64,000 nucleotides of DNA from NCBI RefSeq assembly GCF_021462225.1, contig NC_061816.1, positions 13,913,390-13,977,389 on the forward strand, written 5' to 3'. Origin of the DNA: Girardinichthys multiradiatus (Eukaryota > Chordata > Actinopteri > Cyprinodontiformes > Goodeidae). A model generated the notes under the pieces. The model saw only the letters and a list, made by a program, of their open reading frames with translations, searched no databases and was not told the origin of the DNA. How positions within the stretch are numbered: position 1 is the stretch's first letter; each line of letters opens with the position of its first letter. The position numbers and the translations under genes are program-made. This document shows positions 35,620 through 48,454 of this stretch, in pieces.

Positions 35620-36930
35620 AACTGAGTAAAGCAAGGGCCCTCCCCCATGAACTTTCTCACATTTTTGTCACATTGGAGCCAATCCTCCCGTCTTACCAAC
35701 AATGAAATACAAAATCGCAAAAAGAAGTTGACAAATTTGATGCAGTGCTTAAATGACAGCCTGGATGGTGAATCTGGATAAGCTACAGAGATTCACAACT
35801 CAGATTAGAAAATCAGTTAGCAGCACATCAATTTGTTGTGGACTCCGCAGTTCTAGACTAGAGCGGCCGAAAAGAAGCCATTGTTGAATGAAAGCATAAA
35901 CAAATCTGGTTTCGGCTTTGACACCAGCCATGTAGGGGACACAGTGAAAAACATAAAACATGGCAGTGGCAGCAGCATGCTGGGTGGGTTGATGAGATGA
36001 AAAAGGCTAAATACAAGGCATCCCTAGAAGAAAAACTATTAAAGGAGGGTTGTTCAGTTTGCCTTACTGGCCCTTAGAATGACTGTGTGGCCCCTGTCAC
36101 AGAATGGGAGAAATCTGGCCCACCAGAACTGGCAGTTGATGCAGATTGACACTCATTAAAATTTAAAAAATGTCAAAATGGAAAATGTTAGGTGCCAGAA
36201 AGTATTTGTCTTTTTTTCTCTTTGCTTTCTATTGAGTTTCATGGTATGTAGAACCACAAATACGACTTCAGAAAGAACCATTTCAAGAAGTTATTTCAGA
36301 CCAACAAAATAGAACACAATCTATCCCCCTAGGCAATTGCCTTATTACTTTTAAAAAGGCAAATTGTGTGAGACCCTTCTTATGTTAAGAATCTTTAAGG
36401 ATTTTTTTTTCTTTTTTAGAAAAATCAGGCTACTTTGTTTCATTAAATGCAGGTGTTTTGCTAAAACAAATGACAAATATATTTTATATTGCTTGCAAGT
36501 GCTGTAAAACTGCAGATTATGGCCAACGTGGCAAAATATTTGGACTCTACTGTATAGAGGCTGCAAAAGACTTAAAACTGTGGTAGGGTTTCATCTTTCA
36601 GCAGGACATTGACTTATATCTGTGTGGCAATACTTGAAAATGCTCATAAATGCTGTCCATCCAATCCGATTGAGCTTGAGTTATTTTCTCTAAGATGAGA
36701 AAAAAACAAATCCAGATCTGGATTAACAAAACTGGGAAAAACATACCCCAGAAGACTTGCAGCTGTGGCCACAGGCAAGGTGGTTGTGCAATGTAGTGAC
36801 CCAGGAGTGCTGTCTAGTTTACAAAATCCAAATAAAATACATTACATTATTACATTGCACCATACATGAGGTTTTATGGTGACAAAATGTAAAAAATGTT
36901 TAAAGGGTGTGTATACTTTTGCAGGCACAG
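35620..36930 (+). mobile_element. Degraded Tc1-like copy with right end
   Basis: The left part has CATGAACTTTCTCACATTTTTGTCACA. The middle has ACATGGCAGTGGCAGCAGCATGCTG. The 3' part has transposase blocks (ATCTTTCAGCAGGACATTGAC; CCAATCCGATTGAGCTTGAG; CCCCAGAAGACTTGCAGCTGTG). The right end is TACTTTTGCAGGCACAG, followed by TA at 36931-36932. The stretch about 36130-36580 does not match the family and may be a nested insertion. Confidence 0.72.
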
Positions 36931-37139
36931 TACCAAAGTTGTGCCAAGATCATTGCAAATCCATACGGATTAAACCTATAGTGCTTGCAAACACAAATTT
37001 ACAAGAGATCTACATCCAGAGAATTGAATTTACTGTAGGATTAAGTTTAATCCAGTTTTGCACCAAATACTCCAGCCCACTAATGCTGCCATGTATCTGC
37101 AAGAGCTCTATATTTTCTTTCAGTTTTTATAAACCAAAT

Positions 37140-37620
37140 CATGGTTAATTTACCCCCCTCCATAACTGCTGAGGGAGTATAAGTCAAGTCAAAGCCGACG
37201 CCGCCCTTTCACCCTCTCTCGCTGCAGAGAGACATGAAACTTTAGAGGCACTTATAACTAAAGCCTGGATGGAAAATCAAATTAAATCGAGGCATATGGT
37301 GGGCCGCCCATGTCCAAAGAGATTTCCCACTTAGTCAGTATTGTGCAGTTATAATTCAACTCTTGGTGCTCTCCATCTTTAGCATGTGGGGATCGACAAT
37401 AAGCGGATGTGGCATCCATGCTGGCTTTTTTTAAATTAGCCGTGGAGGATGCATTGAATTATCTTAAAGTCTTGTTGCTGTGTAATCGTATTAAGAGCAT
37501 TCTATCCTTTGGGGATGGGTAAATTGGTATCAGCCTGGGACACAGCAATGGGTACTCCCTCGCTGCAGAGGAAGTAGCAACCCTGAGAGGCTTTGTGGCA
37601 TCAAAGCGAAGGACGTAGAT
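37140..37620. other. Candidate conserved non-coding block
   Basis: GC-richer, repeat-free sequence about 2 kb upstream of the slitrk5 CpG-rich region, between transposon remnants. No coding signal. Confidence 0.28.
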
Positions 37621-39009
37621 GCCCTAACCTAAATCATAGTTTTTTGCCTGCCCGCTGATGTGGGAGGTAGATAGCCCCTGCATGAAGCAGTTCTCGCATC
37701 AGGATAGGAAGTTGGGCAAACTTTGCAGAATTTAACTTTGTTAGATCAAAGTCTCTTAATGTCTGGGAACATTTTGCACTTTGCATGCACACACAAACAT
37801 GACGAGGTGCCTGCAGATGATGTGAAACTGCCTTCCACACAAGCCTAATGGGCTCATACAAACATGAGAGCCAATACTGTAGATCACCTGCAAAAATCAC
37901 ACATTATTCTAATCAGGTCTTGGACAAATAAGTAAGTTATGCAAATGCAAATGAAAGTTCACGCTGCCGTGAGCTTAACATGGATCTTTTGCCAGATCTT
38001 AATGGATTTTAAACATGATAGAAAAGACCTTTCTCTCATGAATTCATTAGCACAGCACTTGTTAAGTGATATAAAGTATATTACATTAATAGCTTTTTTT
38101 ACCTAAATGGTCAAACAATTTGGCACATAATTGCTGTATGGGCATTTTTTGGCGCGGTATTTGGTCGGTGCCTCTTTAAAAGTTGTTTTTAGAGTAAGGG
38201 GTTCTATAAAGAAGGTGTTAGACGTCAGTGTCTTACCTGCTGTGGATAATTATGAATAACCTCTTTTTGCAGAAGGTTCAGACTGAATCGTTGAGCTAAC
38301 ATCTAGACAGAGTGGGGCAAGTTCTAAAATGGTTTTCCAATCTAATATCATATTTAATTTTACAAATGTTATGTTGGGATGGCTATTTTTAACAAATCAG
38401 GTAGCATTATCTACAGTAAATGACCATCTTCAAACGTAAAATCTAAACATTGTGAAGTGTATGGTTTACAATTTATGATTCACAAATTGAGATAAAAGTA
38501 GTTTTAGGCTGGCAGAAATCTGCACTAATGCCAATCCGAAAAGCTTTAGGTCCAGCTTTGACTAGTTTTCAGCTATTTGCAAGTTGGAAAACCAATGGGA
38601 TTTGTCAGTGGTTGTACAGTGTGAGCAGGCAAACTACTGTTGGCCATAAAAGTAAAGAAAAACATTTCCCCACATGCATTAAAACTTTAAACAAAAAGTT
38701 TATTCCTTATATGCATATTTAAAGTATGGGTTTAGCTTGCAGCTTCCATCTTTCAAAGACACAATTCCAACTTCGGCGGAAAGTTATTTTTTTCCAACTT
38801 AACATCAGAAAATCTGATTCCTCAGTGCAAATCGAACACCTCATTACATTCTGCAGTTAAAATACTACAGCACATACCCAACTTTTAAGAGCCAAAAGCC
38901 AGACACATGGTGAAACATTAAAATGAGACCTCCTGAAAACATCCTGTTGAGTTGCATTTCAGTAGTGGTTTCTGTTTTCAGTTGAAATTTGTAAATCTTT
39001 GAGAAATAT
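37621..39009. other. Non-genic stretch
   Basis: AT-rich sequence without supported features, upstream of a Tc1-like remnant. Confidence 0.4.
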
Positions 39010-39873
39010 CTTTTCCCTCCATGGTGTCATGTGACTCATTAGCGTTATAAGGTCTCAAGTTGAATGGGGAGCAGGTGTGTTAAATTTGGTGTTGTTGCTC
39101 TCACACTCTCTCAGACTAGTCACTGAAAGTTCAAAATGGCACCTCATGGCAAGTAATTATCTGAGAATCTGAAAAAAAAAGAATTGTTGCTCTACATAAA
39201 GATAGCTTAGGCTATAAGAAGATTACCAACACCCTGAAACTGAGCTGCCACACGGTGGCCACAACCATAGCGGTTTAACAGGTTCCTCTCAGAACAGACA
39301 TCACCATGGTCGACCAAAGAAGTTCAGTGCATGTGCTCAGCATCATATCCAGAGGTTGTCTTTTAAAATAGGTGTACGAGCGTTGCATTGCTGCAGACAT
39401 TGAAGGGGTGGGGGGGGGGTCAGCCAGTCAGTGCTCAGACCATACGCTGCACACTGTATTAAAATGGTCTGCATGGCTGTCATCTCAGAAGGAAAGCTCT
39501 TCTAAAGATGATGCACAAGAAAGACCACAAACAATTTCCTGAAGAAACGCAGATTGAGGACATGAATCATGTGAGGAGTACAAAGACCAAGGCAAGTGTG
39601 TAGTAATAGTGGCCACACAAAATATTAAAACTATAGTGCACAATTAGGTCATTATTCACTTAGGGCTGTACCCACTTTTGTTTACAGGGGTTGAGACATT
39701 AGTGGCTGTTTGTTAAGTTATTTTAATGGGGACAGCAAATTTCCTTATACAAGCTGTACACTGACTTTTTTACATTGTAACAAATCGTCATATTTTGATG
39801 GTTGCCCCATTAAAAGATTTAATAAAATATTTCCGAAAATGTAAAGAGTGTACTCATTTTTTTTTAGATCCTG
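39010..39873 (+). mobile_element. Internally deleted Tc1-like copy
   Basis: The leader (GGAGCAGGTGTGTTAAATTTGG) and N-terminal transposase region (ATGGCACCTCATGGC; CATAAAGATAGCTTAGGCTA; CCATGGTCGACCAAAGAAG; CATATCCAGAGGTTGTCTTT) are well conserved. The catalytic core is deleted near 39560-39600 and sequence jumps to GTGGCCACACAAAATATT and the 3' terminal repeat, ending GATCCTG before TA (39874-39875). The left terminal repeat is not recognisable. Confidence 0.8.
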
Positions 39874-40008
39874 TAAGTGCAGGTCCAGAATTTAAGATAG
39901 AAATAATTTTTGCAATTGTAAAAAGTTAGCAGGGAATTAAAAATAAATATACATCTAACTTTAGACAAATTCCTGAAGAAGTTGATATACCTTACGACTT
40001 CACAAGGC

Positions 40009-40083
40009 TGGGATGGATGGATGGATGGATGGATGGATGGATGGATGGATTCCAAACATACAAACCATCCATCCATCCATCCA
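40009..40083. repeat. (GGAT)n facing (CCAT)n, hairpin-prone
   Basis: About ten GGAT units (40009-40050), a short spacer, then about five CCAT units (40065-40083) on the same strand. The arms are complementary and could pair over about 19 bases. Confidence 0.92.
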
Positions 40084-40479
40084 ACCAAACAGGCATCCTG
40101 ATCATATCCCTGAACCACCTTAATTGACTCCTTTCGATGCAGCGGCTCTACCTAAAGCTCCCCTTGGATGATGGAGCTCCTCACCCTATCTCTAAGGCAG
40201 CCACCCTACAGAGGAAGCTCACTTTGGCCCCTTATATCTGGAATCTCGACCTTTTGGTCATGATCCATATCTCATGACCATACATGATGACCCATCTCAC
40301 AGGTAAATTAAGAATAGAAAATTTCTACAATGAACGTGTGCGTCACTTTTTACTCCCCAAATTATTCATAGGTTAAACAAAACACAATCCCTTTAAAAAA
40401 ATTGCTTTAAAGACTAGAAGACTGTCTGTTTCAATAGAAGAAAAACTATAAAGCAATGAGAGGTGACTCAAGACAAACT

Positions 40480-40720
40480 ATTCCATTGTAGCTTTCATTG
40501 TATGTTTAGGGGCATTGTCCTACTGGAATAGGAACCTCCAGCCAAGTCTTTTGCAGCCTCTAGCAATTGTTTTCCAAAATATGCATGCCACACCTTTCAG
40601 ATTTTTATTTAGATAAAAAATATAAAACATGTAACCTTTTCCTTCCACATCACAAACATGCGCTACTTTGTGTTGTTGTATCACATCAATATGAATACAT
40701 TTGCAAATTTTACACTTACC
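40480..40720 (-). mobile_element. Short Tc1-like remnant
   Basis: GTATGTTTAGGGGCATTGTCCTACTGG is an antisense transposase block. It is followed directly by terminal-repeat sequence (ATGCCACACCTTTCAGATTTTTATTTAG ... CTTCCACATCACAAACATGCGCTACTTTGTG), as in a heavily deleted copy. Confidence 0.68.
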
Positions 40721-41330
40721 TTCTCAGTTAAAGAAAAGCTTCCTGGTTTAACTTTCTGTAATTGATAATTTGCGCTACTACTTTGAATGTTTCAGCTGTC
40801 TGTATTAACAGAAGATAAATTCTTTTGTCAGCAGAGAGTTTGACATGCACTGTGCTATGATTAACTTGTGAGGTTTCATCTGACTTGTCTGTCTCGAGGC
40901 CAATTGATGCCGCGAGCAATTTCCGTCCTAACCCAGTAGGTCTCGAGCAGGTCTTTGAGGCCAGAATCCATTCAAAATGCTGATAATCTGGGAATTAAAA
41001 AACAATTTCGGGTTTGACAGAGCAATCCAACTGGCACATCTCCTCTGCTGATAACAAGATGCGGCGCAGAAATTGCTTTACATAAACAAGGCTGGATGTA
41101 GTTTTTGGTCCCCGTAATGGAATGAAGGCTAATGAGACAAGCAAGGATGGATAGGACAGAAAAGTGAAAGTGTTTTGTTGCTCTGTGCCGGTGTCACTCC
41201 ACCAATCATGCTACTAACTAATTCCGTGCATGCAGTGCCGCGTTTAATGTATCTGTCATAAAAGATACAGCAGAAACCCATTAGCTTTATCTCCATTTGA
41301 ATATTGTATTTAACATATACAAACACTTAT
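40720..41330. other. Candidate conserved non-coding block
   Basis: Repeat-free complex sequence with TGATAA/TAATCT-type motifs, starting right after a Tc1 remnant. No coding signal. Confidence 0.28.
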
Positions 41331-43309
41331 TAACTGAAACAAGCCTTGGGTTTTTATTAAAAGCAGCCTCACAGCATGCTGATATTACAGAATGTAATAT
41401 ACTTATGTAATCATCATGAATGCAGTTCTTAATCAATTATAAAGTGGCTTAGCATAATGGTACAAAAGATAATGATAATGAATACAAAAAGGTAGAATTC
41501 ACATGCTATAACCATATTCGAAGGGAGTGTTTATCAAACAGAGCCTAAACAAATAGTTATATATGGATTTAACGCTTTAACAAACCATCTGTTTGATATT
41601 CTTTACACACTGTAAGAAAATGCTCTAAATTTGTGGTGGATTAGAGGTAAACAAACAGCTTTAACCTGCAGTTAAAATCATTTAATGAGATAAAAACGTA
41701 GCACAAAATGTAAGGAAAAGTAAGGTGTGAGATGGCCTCTTCCTTACCTGACAAGAATTATTTTTGCTAGAGGCAGTTTCAAAGCAGAGAGATATCAAGA
41801 TGAGATCCTGCAACCAGTGGTAATCTGACATCTCCACTCCTAGGAACAAAGCTCTATCCTCCAATCAGAGACTACCTCCACAATCGAGAGTGGAGAGAAT
41901 AAAATGGCCTATCTACAGTGAGGGAAACACGTGAGGGATCAGATCGGGTGTAGTATTTATGCCAGAGTGATCAAGATGGTGACCAGCACAAGGAGGAGGT
42001 GTCATGCTGTTGTGGTCCTGTCAGGTGTTCCCAGGCACTTATAAGGCTCCTGTTTGTTAAAAGAATAAACTGCTAAATTGTAAATCTTTTTATTTATTTA
42101 TTTATTTTTTTACTTAAATCACCTATTGCAACAACCAGCACCAAGCAAAACTCAGTAGTAGATTAAGCACTGGTAGAAAGGATCTGGCAAGTTCGATGCA
42201 ACCCACATACTCAATTCTCCTGGTCAATCAGAAAATGCATTTCCTAACAAATGTACCATTTACAATGACATAAACAGGCCTTCCATAGCATAGAATTTTT
42301 GTTGAGACGCACCGTTACAAAAAAGAAATACCTGACTGAATAAAATGTTATAAATAAACAAAAAAAATGTATTTTAGTAGTCCTTTTCGCAGTTAGTTAT
42401 TTGCCCTACAATCTGGTTACCATAGCATTGACCAAACTGTAACACATCACCTGGGCACTCAACATTTTCCATTATTTTAATGGACAAAAATTTGCCCCTC
42501 AGCGGTTCTCCAGGTGATAAACTTTAATTTTGTACCAAGGCTGAAGAGACATTAAGGACCGAAATTTTATCTGAAGTCATGAAGTATGAGACCAAGGGAA
42601 ATCATTTGAAAATAGTTACATGGAGTTGACAGAGGCGTAAAAATGTTCCCCACAGTTCAAATGTTAAATATTAACACTGAGCTCTTAGAAATATCCATTC
42701 AGAACTTGTACAGCAATCCTGCATAGATGTGTTTATGTCTGTAGCCTTTTCTCTAGCTTCTGTACTCATTTTTTTCAGTTTCTCTGTTTCCTCCTCATAA
42801 TCGCACAGTTTAAGAGGTTCAGCATTTCACACATACCACATCTTCAGGTTTGACATGTTGAACTTGAAAACAGCTCCCAGGATGAGATAGTTTTATGTAC
42901 TAAGATAGTTATTTGACATTATTGGTCTGTCTCCTGTTTAAATATTGTGGAAGGAAAAAAATTAAAAAGGACCTGCTTCTGATTGGTTGATAATCACCTT
43001 TTGACGATTCCTTCCCCAGAAGCTGCTGGCTCCCGAGGAAGCTGAATTCTAACACTCAGGAAGCACTTCTTCAAAGAAACACAGAGAAGTGTCATTGTGT
43101 GCTAGATTTCCAACCTAGAACTCAGTTCAAGCCTCTGCTGAAGCTTCGCTCACATCTTTAAGTCACTTCCTGGTTCAAGCTGATGTTACCCACTTGAGAA
43201 ACCCGCACATCCATTCAATCTTTTTTAACTCATCTTATGATGACGATGTCTACCAGATGATGATGTCTACCAGTGACTACAAAGAAAAAAATGGTCTTTG
43301 ACATCAGGT
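41331..43309. other. Non-genic stretch
   Basis: AT-rich. A TTTA/T-rich run lies at about 42089-42112, and a 17-bp direct repeat of GATGTCTACCAG type lies at about 43240-43273. No gene. Confidence 0.4.
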
Positions 43310-44310
43310 AACCTCTGGTGATCAAAATAATAGCAGCGTGTAAAAAGTGAGCGCAAAATAAATATTAACTTTTACTACCATCCAGGGCAATGGATGAAGA
43401 ACAGTGCACTTTCTATTCTAAATCAAAACCTAAAACAATATATCAAGTTTGTTTTTAGTCTAGAAAAAGAATGAAAACATGATAATTAGGGTGTTAGAAA
43501 AAATGTTCTTCCTTTTTCTGTACAAACTCATATATTTACTACATAATCTCAAAATTTCTGCAAGATTTTACTTTCCTTTGAATCACCGAACTAATATTTA
43601 GTTATATAGCAACTGCTTCTTAAACTGCTTTATGTCTGTGTTGCATGGAGTTGACCAACGTCTGGCACCTGTGAACCAGTATCCCAGCACAGGACAATCC
43701 ATATCTTTAATGTTATTGATTTGGAACCAAGATACTGCCCACTTACCAGAGTGTTTCAGGTGTTAGTCCTTTTCAAACACCAATTTCAAAGGTATATAAT
43801 CTTGAGCATAAGGCACTCTTAAAGTATTTTCATATATATTGTAAGTGATCCAACATCCCGATATAAAATAAGTAGGTCTGACACCATGGTAGGATAAGCA
43901 GCTCAAATCATGATGCCACCATGCTTCACAGTGTATCACAACTGATCTGATAAACTGACTGTGGCCTACAGACCCGAAAATAACAACTTCGCTTTCTGTC
44001 CATTTCTTTTCTCTGGCTAATTGTAATCTCATTAGCAAAGGTAACTTTTTTTCACCGGTGGGGCTTCTTGCACCACTCAGCTATGAATCTGCATTGTCTA
44101 AATGTTACAGAATTCAGGAGTAACTGTAGATCTTTAGTTTTTCATTTTCTTCCACATCTGTTTTAGGTTTTTGCTTGAATTTGAAAGGGTTTGAGAGCAT
44201 CTAGCTGAGCAGCCGATTATTTTCTGCACTTCTTTATCTGTTTTCTTTTCTCCAATAAACTTTTTAATCAAAGAGCATTGTGCGTTGAACAACAAAAATT
44301 TTTGCTCTGA
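43310..44310 (-). mobile_element. Degraded antisense Tc1-like copy
   Basis: Left end ATCAAAATAATAGCAGCGTG, then antisense transposase blocks such as CATGATGCCACCATGCTTCACAGTG and TGTAGATCTTTAGTTTTTCATTTTCTTCC. No open frame. The right end is uncertain. Confidence 0.6.
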
Positions 44311-46194
44311 TTTTCAGATAGAAATACAATATAATTAGCTTATACAGGGTTTGCTGCCTTTATCCTTAAATAAGAGCCATCTGTTTGTTTACAGAGTAAA
44401 CAACCTCACTGATTGAACTATACACTGTATACTTTATTTATTTATATGAAATAGACAGTATGCATATCATTGCTCTTTGGTCAGTTTGTTTTTCTGTTAC
44501 CAACTACCTTAAACATAATTGTATACTCACCGACACTTAACTTTTTCTTTACCTTTTCCCCTGTACCCCAAACCTCCCTGCCACAAGTAAAGTTCACAAA
44601 AATTCATCTTCATAAGAGATTCCCTAAATCTGTTCCATTCTCCTTTAGAGAATCACCTGGATGCCTACATAAGATCATGAGTTTCTCCAGGATATTCTGA
44701 ACCTGATCTTTCATCGTGTTCATGCTTTCTGGTTAAAGAAATAAAACCTCTAACGTGTTGGTAAGTCTGTTATCACTGATGATGAAAGGACTTACTGGTA
44801 CAAAAAGTGATTGTTCATGATTCTATGCAAAACTTTCTGCATCAGCCCACTCATAAAGGTTGATATCCGTTACATTCAATTTTCACAGATGATGTAGAGC
44901 TCCCACTGAAGAACAGGAGCACAGCTGCTCTGACAGTTATGATTGATGGTCAAAGCAGCACAGGGGGTTTCACAGGGAGCCCTTCTCTCTGTGTTTTCCC
45001 CATGCCTTGGCCCGAGCCAACGGACTTGGTTAATTTAAAAGTGTCTAATACAAAACAGGCAAACGTAACCTGATGCCTTACTGAAATGAGCTGCTGACAA
45101 TGCGATAAGTGCATCCTCACCGTACCTGCAAGTAGATCAGATTGACTTATTAGCTCCCCTCGCAGAGGAGCTAAAGCAGTGAACCATAACAGAGTCAAGA
45201 CTGTTCATTTAACTGTAGTCAGCAAGCGCGAAAGGCTTTTAAGGTTATAGTGTACTCAAGAGTTGGACTGGTAATAAAATAACCCCTCTGAGTTCAACTA
45301 ACTAGTCTGTTTGGCTTATTATTCACTTCACTCTCAAAGGGTGAAAGCAAGGTCCAGTGCAATGTGTTGGATTTGCACTCAAGCAAACACAGCATGAACA
45401 TTAAATCACTAATTGCATGCTGTTGTTCCTTCATACGGTAGTGAAGCAGGGAGGTAGAGTTGTGTGCAAAAAGTTCCTCCATAGGATTTTCCCCTTGCAA
45501 GCAATGCAAAAAGGAAACTACACCACCATTTCACTCAAATGTTTGTCAGTTTTAAAAATGAATTAAAATATGCTGATTTTATAGTAGGAACATATTAAAC
45601 CAATTGGAACTGGGTGCCTACAGTCACCAGGTTTATTTATTATGGGGTAATTCTGCTTCCTCGTCTGAATACCTTCAGGCTTAAACTGAACATCAGAATA
45701 AGTTCTTGATCAGCCAAGGGTCTTTTGATATCCAGTGCTCCTCTGTTCTCATTCCGAGTTGCAATAAAGTCCCACAAAAAAAAAAAAATAGATCTTCCTC
45801 CAGATCAGATCTTCTCTGTGATAGTTTGTTTTCTTTAAGAGTGGCTCAGAGGGACATTAAAATTCTTTGGGGGGATGTGGCAATCTGGAATCATGGGGAA
45901 GAAAGGTGCTCATAAGCTAACAAAACTAAGTTTGGAAAAACTTACAATAAATATCCCTAAAAGGTAGAATCAAGGAAAATAAAGAACAAGGCTGAAAAAC
46001 ATGAGAATAGAAACATAATGGTAGATAATGCTTTAATTTACAGCTGACAAAGAAAACCATAAGATATTTTGAATAGCAAAAAGGCTTGATTAGAAAGCTG
46101 AGCCATTGTGGTTTACATCATAACTTAGTAGAAAAACGTGATTGAATGCAGGAAATATGCAGGAAATATGCAGAAAATATGAAAAGGGAAGTAA
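44311..46194. other. Non-genic stretch
   Basis: AT-rich, with a short A-run near 45777-45789. No gene or clear repeat. The stretch 46561-47929 is also empty apart from a poly-T tract near 47632-47648. Confidence 0.4.
46147..46182. repeat. Short tandem repeat, unit about 11 bp
   Basis: Three units of CAGGAAATATG with one change in the last. Confidence 0.85.
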
Positions 46195-46560
46195 TCAATT
46201 TAAAATAATGGTTGACATCTATCCAATGTTTATACCTTCTTGTCCATGCAGGGTCATGGGGTTGCTGGTGCCAATATTCAGTAGTCACTGGGCAAAAAAG
46301 AGAGTCCACCCTTAACAGTTCTCTAGTCCTCCACAAGGCAACACAAGACACACAGGACAAACAACCAGGCACTCATGTTTTTGAAATGTGGGAGGAAGAC
46401 AGAGAACCCAGTGATAACCCACACATGCACAGGGAGAACATCCAAACTCCATGCAGAAAGACCCCAGGCTGGAATTCAAACACAGACCTTCTTGCTGCAA
46501 CGCAACAGTGCTACTAACGTCACAACAGTGCTTCCAACGGTGCCACCGTGCAGCCCAGGA
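46195..46560 (-). repeat. tRNA-head SINE-like repeat
   Basis: On the minus strand it reads from a promoter-like head (TGGGCTGCACGGTGGCACCGTTGGAAG, A-box-like; GGTCTGTGTTTGAATTCC, B-box-like), through GGGGTCTTTCTGCATGGAGTTTGGATGTTCTCCCTG and CTTCCTCCCACA, to a tail near TGGATAG. This is a very common teleost repeat layout. Transcription from the decayed boxes is unlikely. Confidence 0.75.
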
Positions 46561-47929
46561 ATAAACAATATATTGGAAAACTGATTGTTAACGTAATATC
46601 TCAAAGAACTGCCTGGACTGCAATAAAAGTTAGCTTAAAGTTATTCAAGTACAATGCATTAATTCTCTTTATGCCTGTGATATATGGGAGACACTTGTTT
46701 AATGCAGCATAAATGTTTTAGATAGTACAGAAGTCAATACAGAACTACAACTAATTTGTTTCAATGCCAAAACAGCAGATGTTGACCAGAAGCAACATTT
46801 TCAATAAAACTTTTTTGTTGAGTCGAAAATAATAAATTTTATTTCTCAAGTAGCTGCATAGACTACTCATTATCTGGATGTTCACTATCCAGCCAAAGCA
46901 GAAAGATACAGAATAAATGCTTTTAATTATTTGAATATTTTGAGTCATATCATTATTGCAGTAATCCTCAATAGTGTTGAATATTTCATATGGTCCTAGT
47001 ATCATCCATCCCTAGGTTAAATATATAGATATGAATATAGTAATGTCTGTTTTAAATCAGAAACAGTAAAACATGGATTATTCAAATGTAAAATAAACAG
47101 TATGAAAAATAGAGAAAAATGAAAATAGATGAAGAAAAACTTTAGTTCAAATGTTTTACAAGGATAGGTCTTGTAAACCATGTGCAGATTAAAATTAAAT
47201 TATTTTACAAAATAAAGGTCTATGCAATAAAATTTAGTGGTTTTTATTTATCTACCGCCCCAAACTCCAGTCCAGTAGGTGGCGGTAATGCATTTTACTC
47301 TAATTGTCAACCGCTAAAAAAAGCCCAAAGAATGAACGATAATTAGGACCCAGGTGTGTCTAACAGATGTTCAGGATCTCTAATTTGCTAACTGGAGGAA
47401 AATAATTCCGCGTGAATAGTTATTTTCATAGTTTGAGGGTGATTTAACTGTAAGTTAATATATGTGTTAAAATATTCTCCTAATATATACCATTTTCAGC
47501 CCTGAATCAGCGACAAAATCGACTCATCAGAGGCTCATTTTGGCGAGGTTCTGCTGAAGGAAAAAACTGAAACAAAGGCAACGATCACAGTTATGCTTTT
47601 TAGAAGACATTAATCAATTATTGACGGTCTCTTTTTTTTTTTTTTTTAAGCTTAATGGACTGAGGATTTGGTTTCAACTGAGTCTCTATGGTGAGTAAAA
47701 CTTGTTTATGCTAAAATCACTTTCATAACGAGGCCTTCCCTAAGTAGTGTGTCTTGCAGTTGTTTACGTCTTTTAACTTGGTTTTCTATAGAGGATAACT
47801 GATCAGTATGTTTTCCTTGCATGTGTTTAATTAAAGAGGATCACTATGTGTGGTGTGGGGGGTGTAATTATGCCTGTGAGCTGTAAGTAATTGTGTAAAC
47901 ATCATGTGTAACATCCCAACCCCATAAAA

Positions 47930-48290
47930 ACAAAATAATTTTATGTTTGACATCATTTAGTCCATTATCTGAAAATAGGAAGAATGTGGCACAACTGCAA
48001 ACCCTCCAAGGCATGGCTGTCAACCTCATCTGGCAAGGAGAGCATGAATCAGTGAAGCAGCCAATGAGACCGTTATGACCTTGGAGGAGCTGCAGAGGCT
48101 CCCAGCTCAGGTGGGAGACTGTCTCAATGGTACAGCTAAGGTTTGTGCACTCTAAAGATCCTGCGTTTATTAAAGAAGAGGAAAAGGCGATGAAAGAAAG
48201 TCCCTTTTTTAAGATTTCAGCAAGCTTTGTAGAAGAGACAGCAAATTTGGGGTACTCTGGTCAGATAGTACCAAAATGTGACTTTGTTTT
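47930..48290 (+). mobile_element. Fragment of Tc1-like element, sense
   Basis: Transposase N-terminal blocks in order: GAATGTGGCACAACTGCAAACCCTCCAAGGCATGGC; GGCAAGGAGAGCATGAATCAG; GACCTTGGAGGAGCTGCAGAG; AGCTCAGGTGGGAGACTGTC; GGTACTCTGGTCAGAT. It ends abruptly at the 141-bp repeat that begins at 48297. Confidence 0.75.
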
Positions 48291-48296
48291 TATTAC

Positions 48297-48437
48297 GCAA
48301 AGAAGTTCCAATTTGTTTCCCATTCTGGGTTTTTGCAAAAGTCCTTCAGAGCAGGGCGCAAAAACCAAAGGGAAGGCTTCCTACTTGTGACTTGATTGAG
48401 AGGATCTCATTGAGTTTATGGTGTGTTGATGATGCAC
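48297..48437 (+). repeat. 141-bp unidentified repeat, copy 1 (inverted partner at 50655)
   Basis: 131 of 141 bases match the reverse complement of 50655-50795 with no length difference. It starts GCAAAGAAGTTCC and ends GATGATGCAC. I do not recognise the family. Confidence 0.93.
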
Positions 48438-48454
48438 TAATGCAAATGTAATGT

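Noticed and set aside
46195..46560. A functional tRNA gene
   Set aside because: A-box and B-box-like segments belong to a SINE-like repeat head with a decayed B-box and no cloverleaf I can draw.
48127..48390. 87-codon open frame spanning the 141-bp repeat, similar to a frame at 50702-50923
   Set aside because: The shared peptide comes from the shared repeat; the frame joins a Tc1 relic to the repeat and is not a gene.
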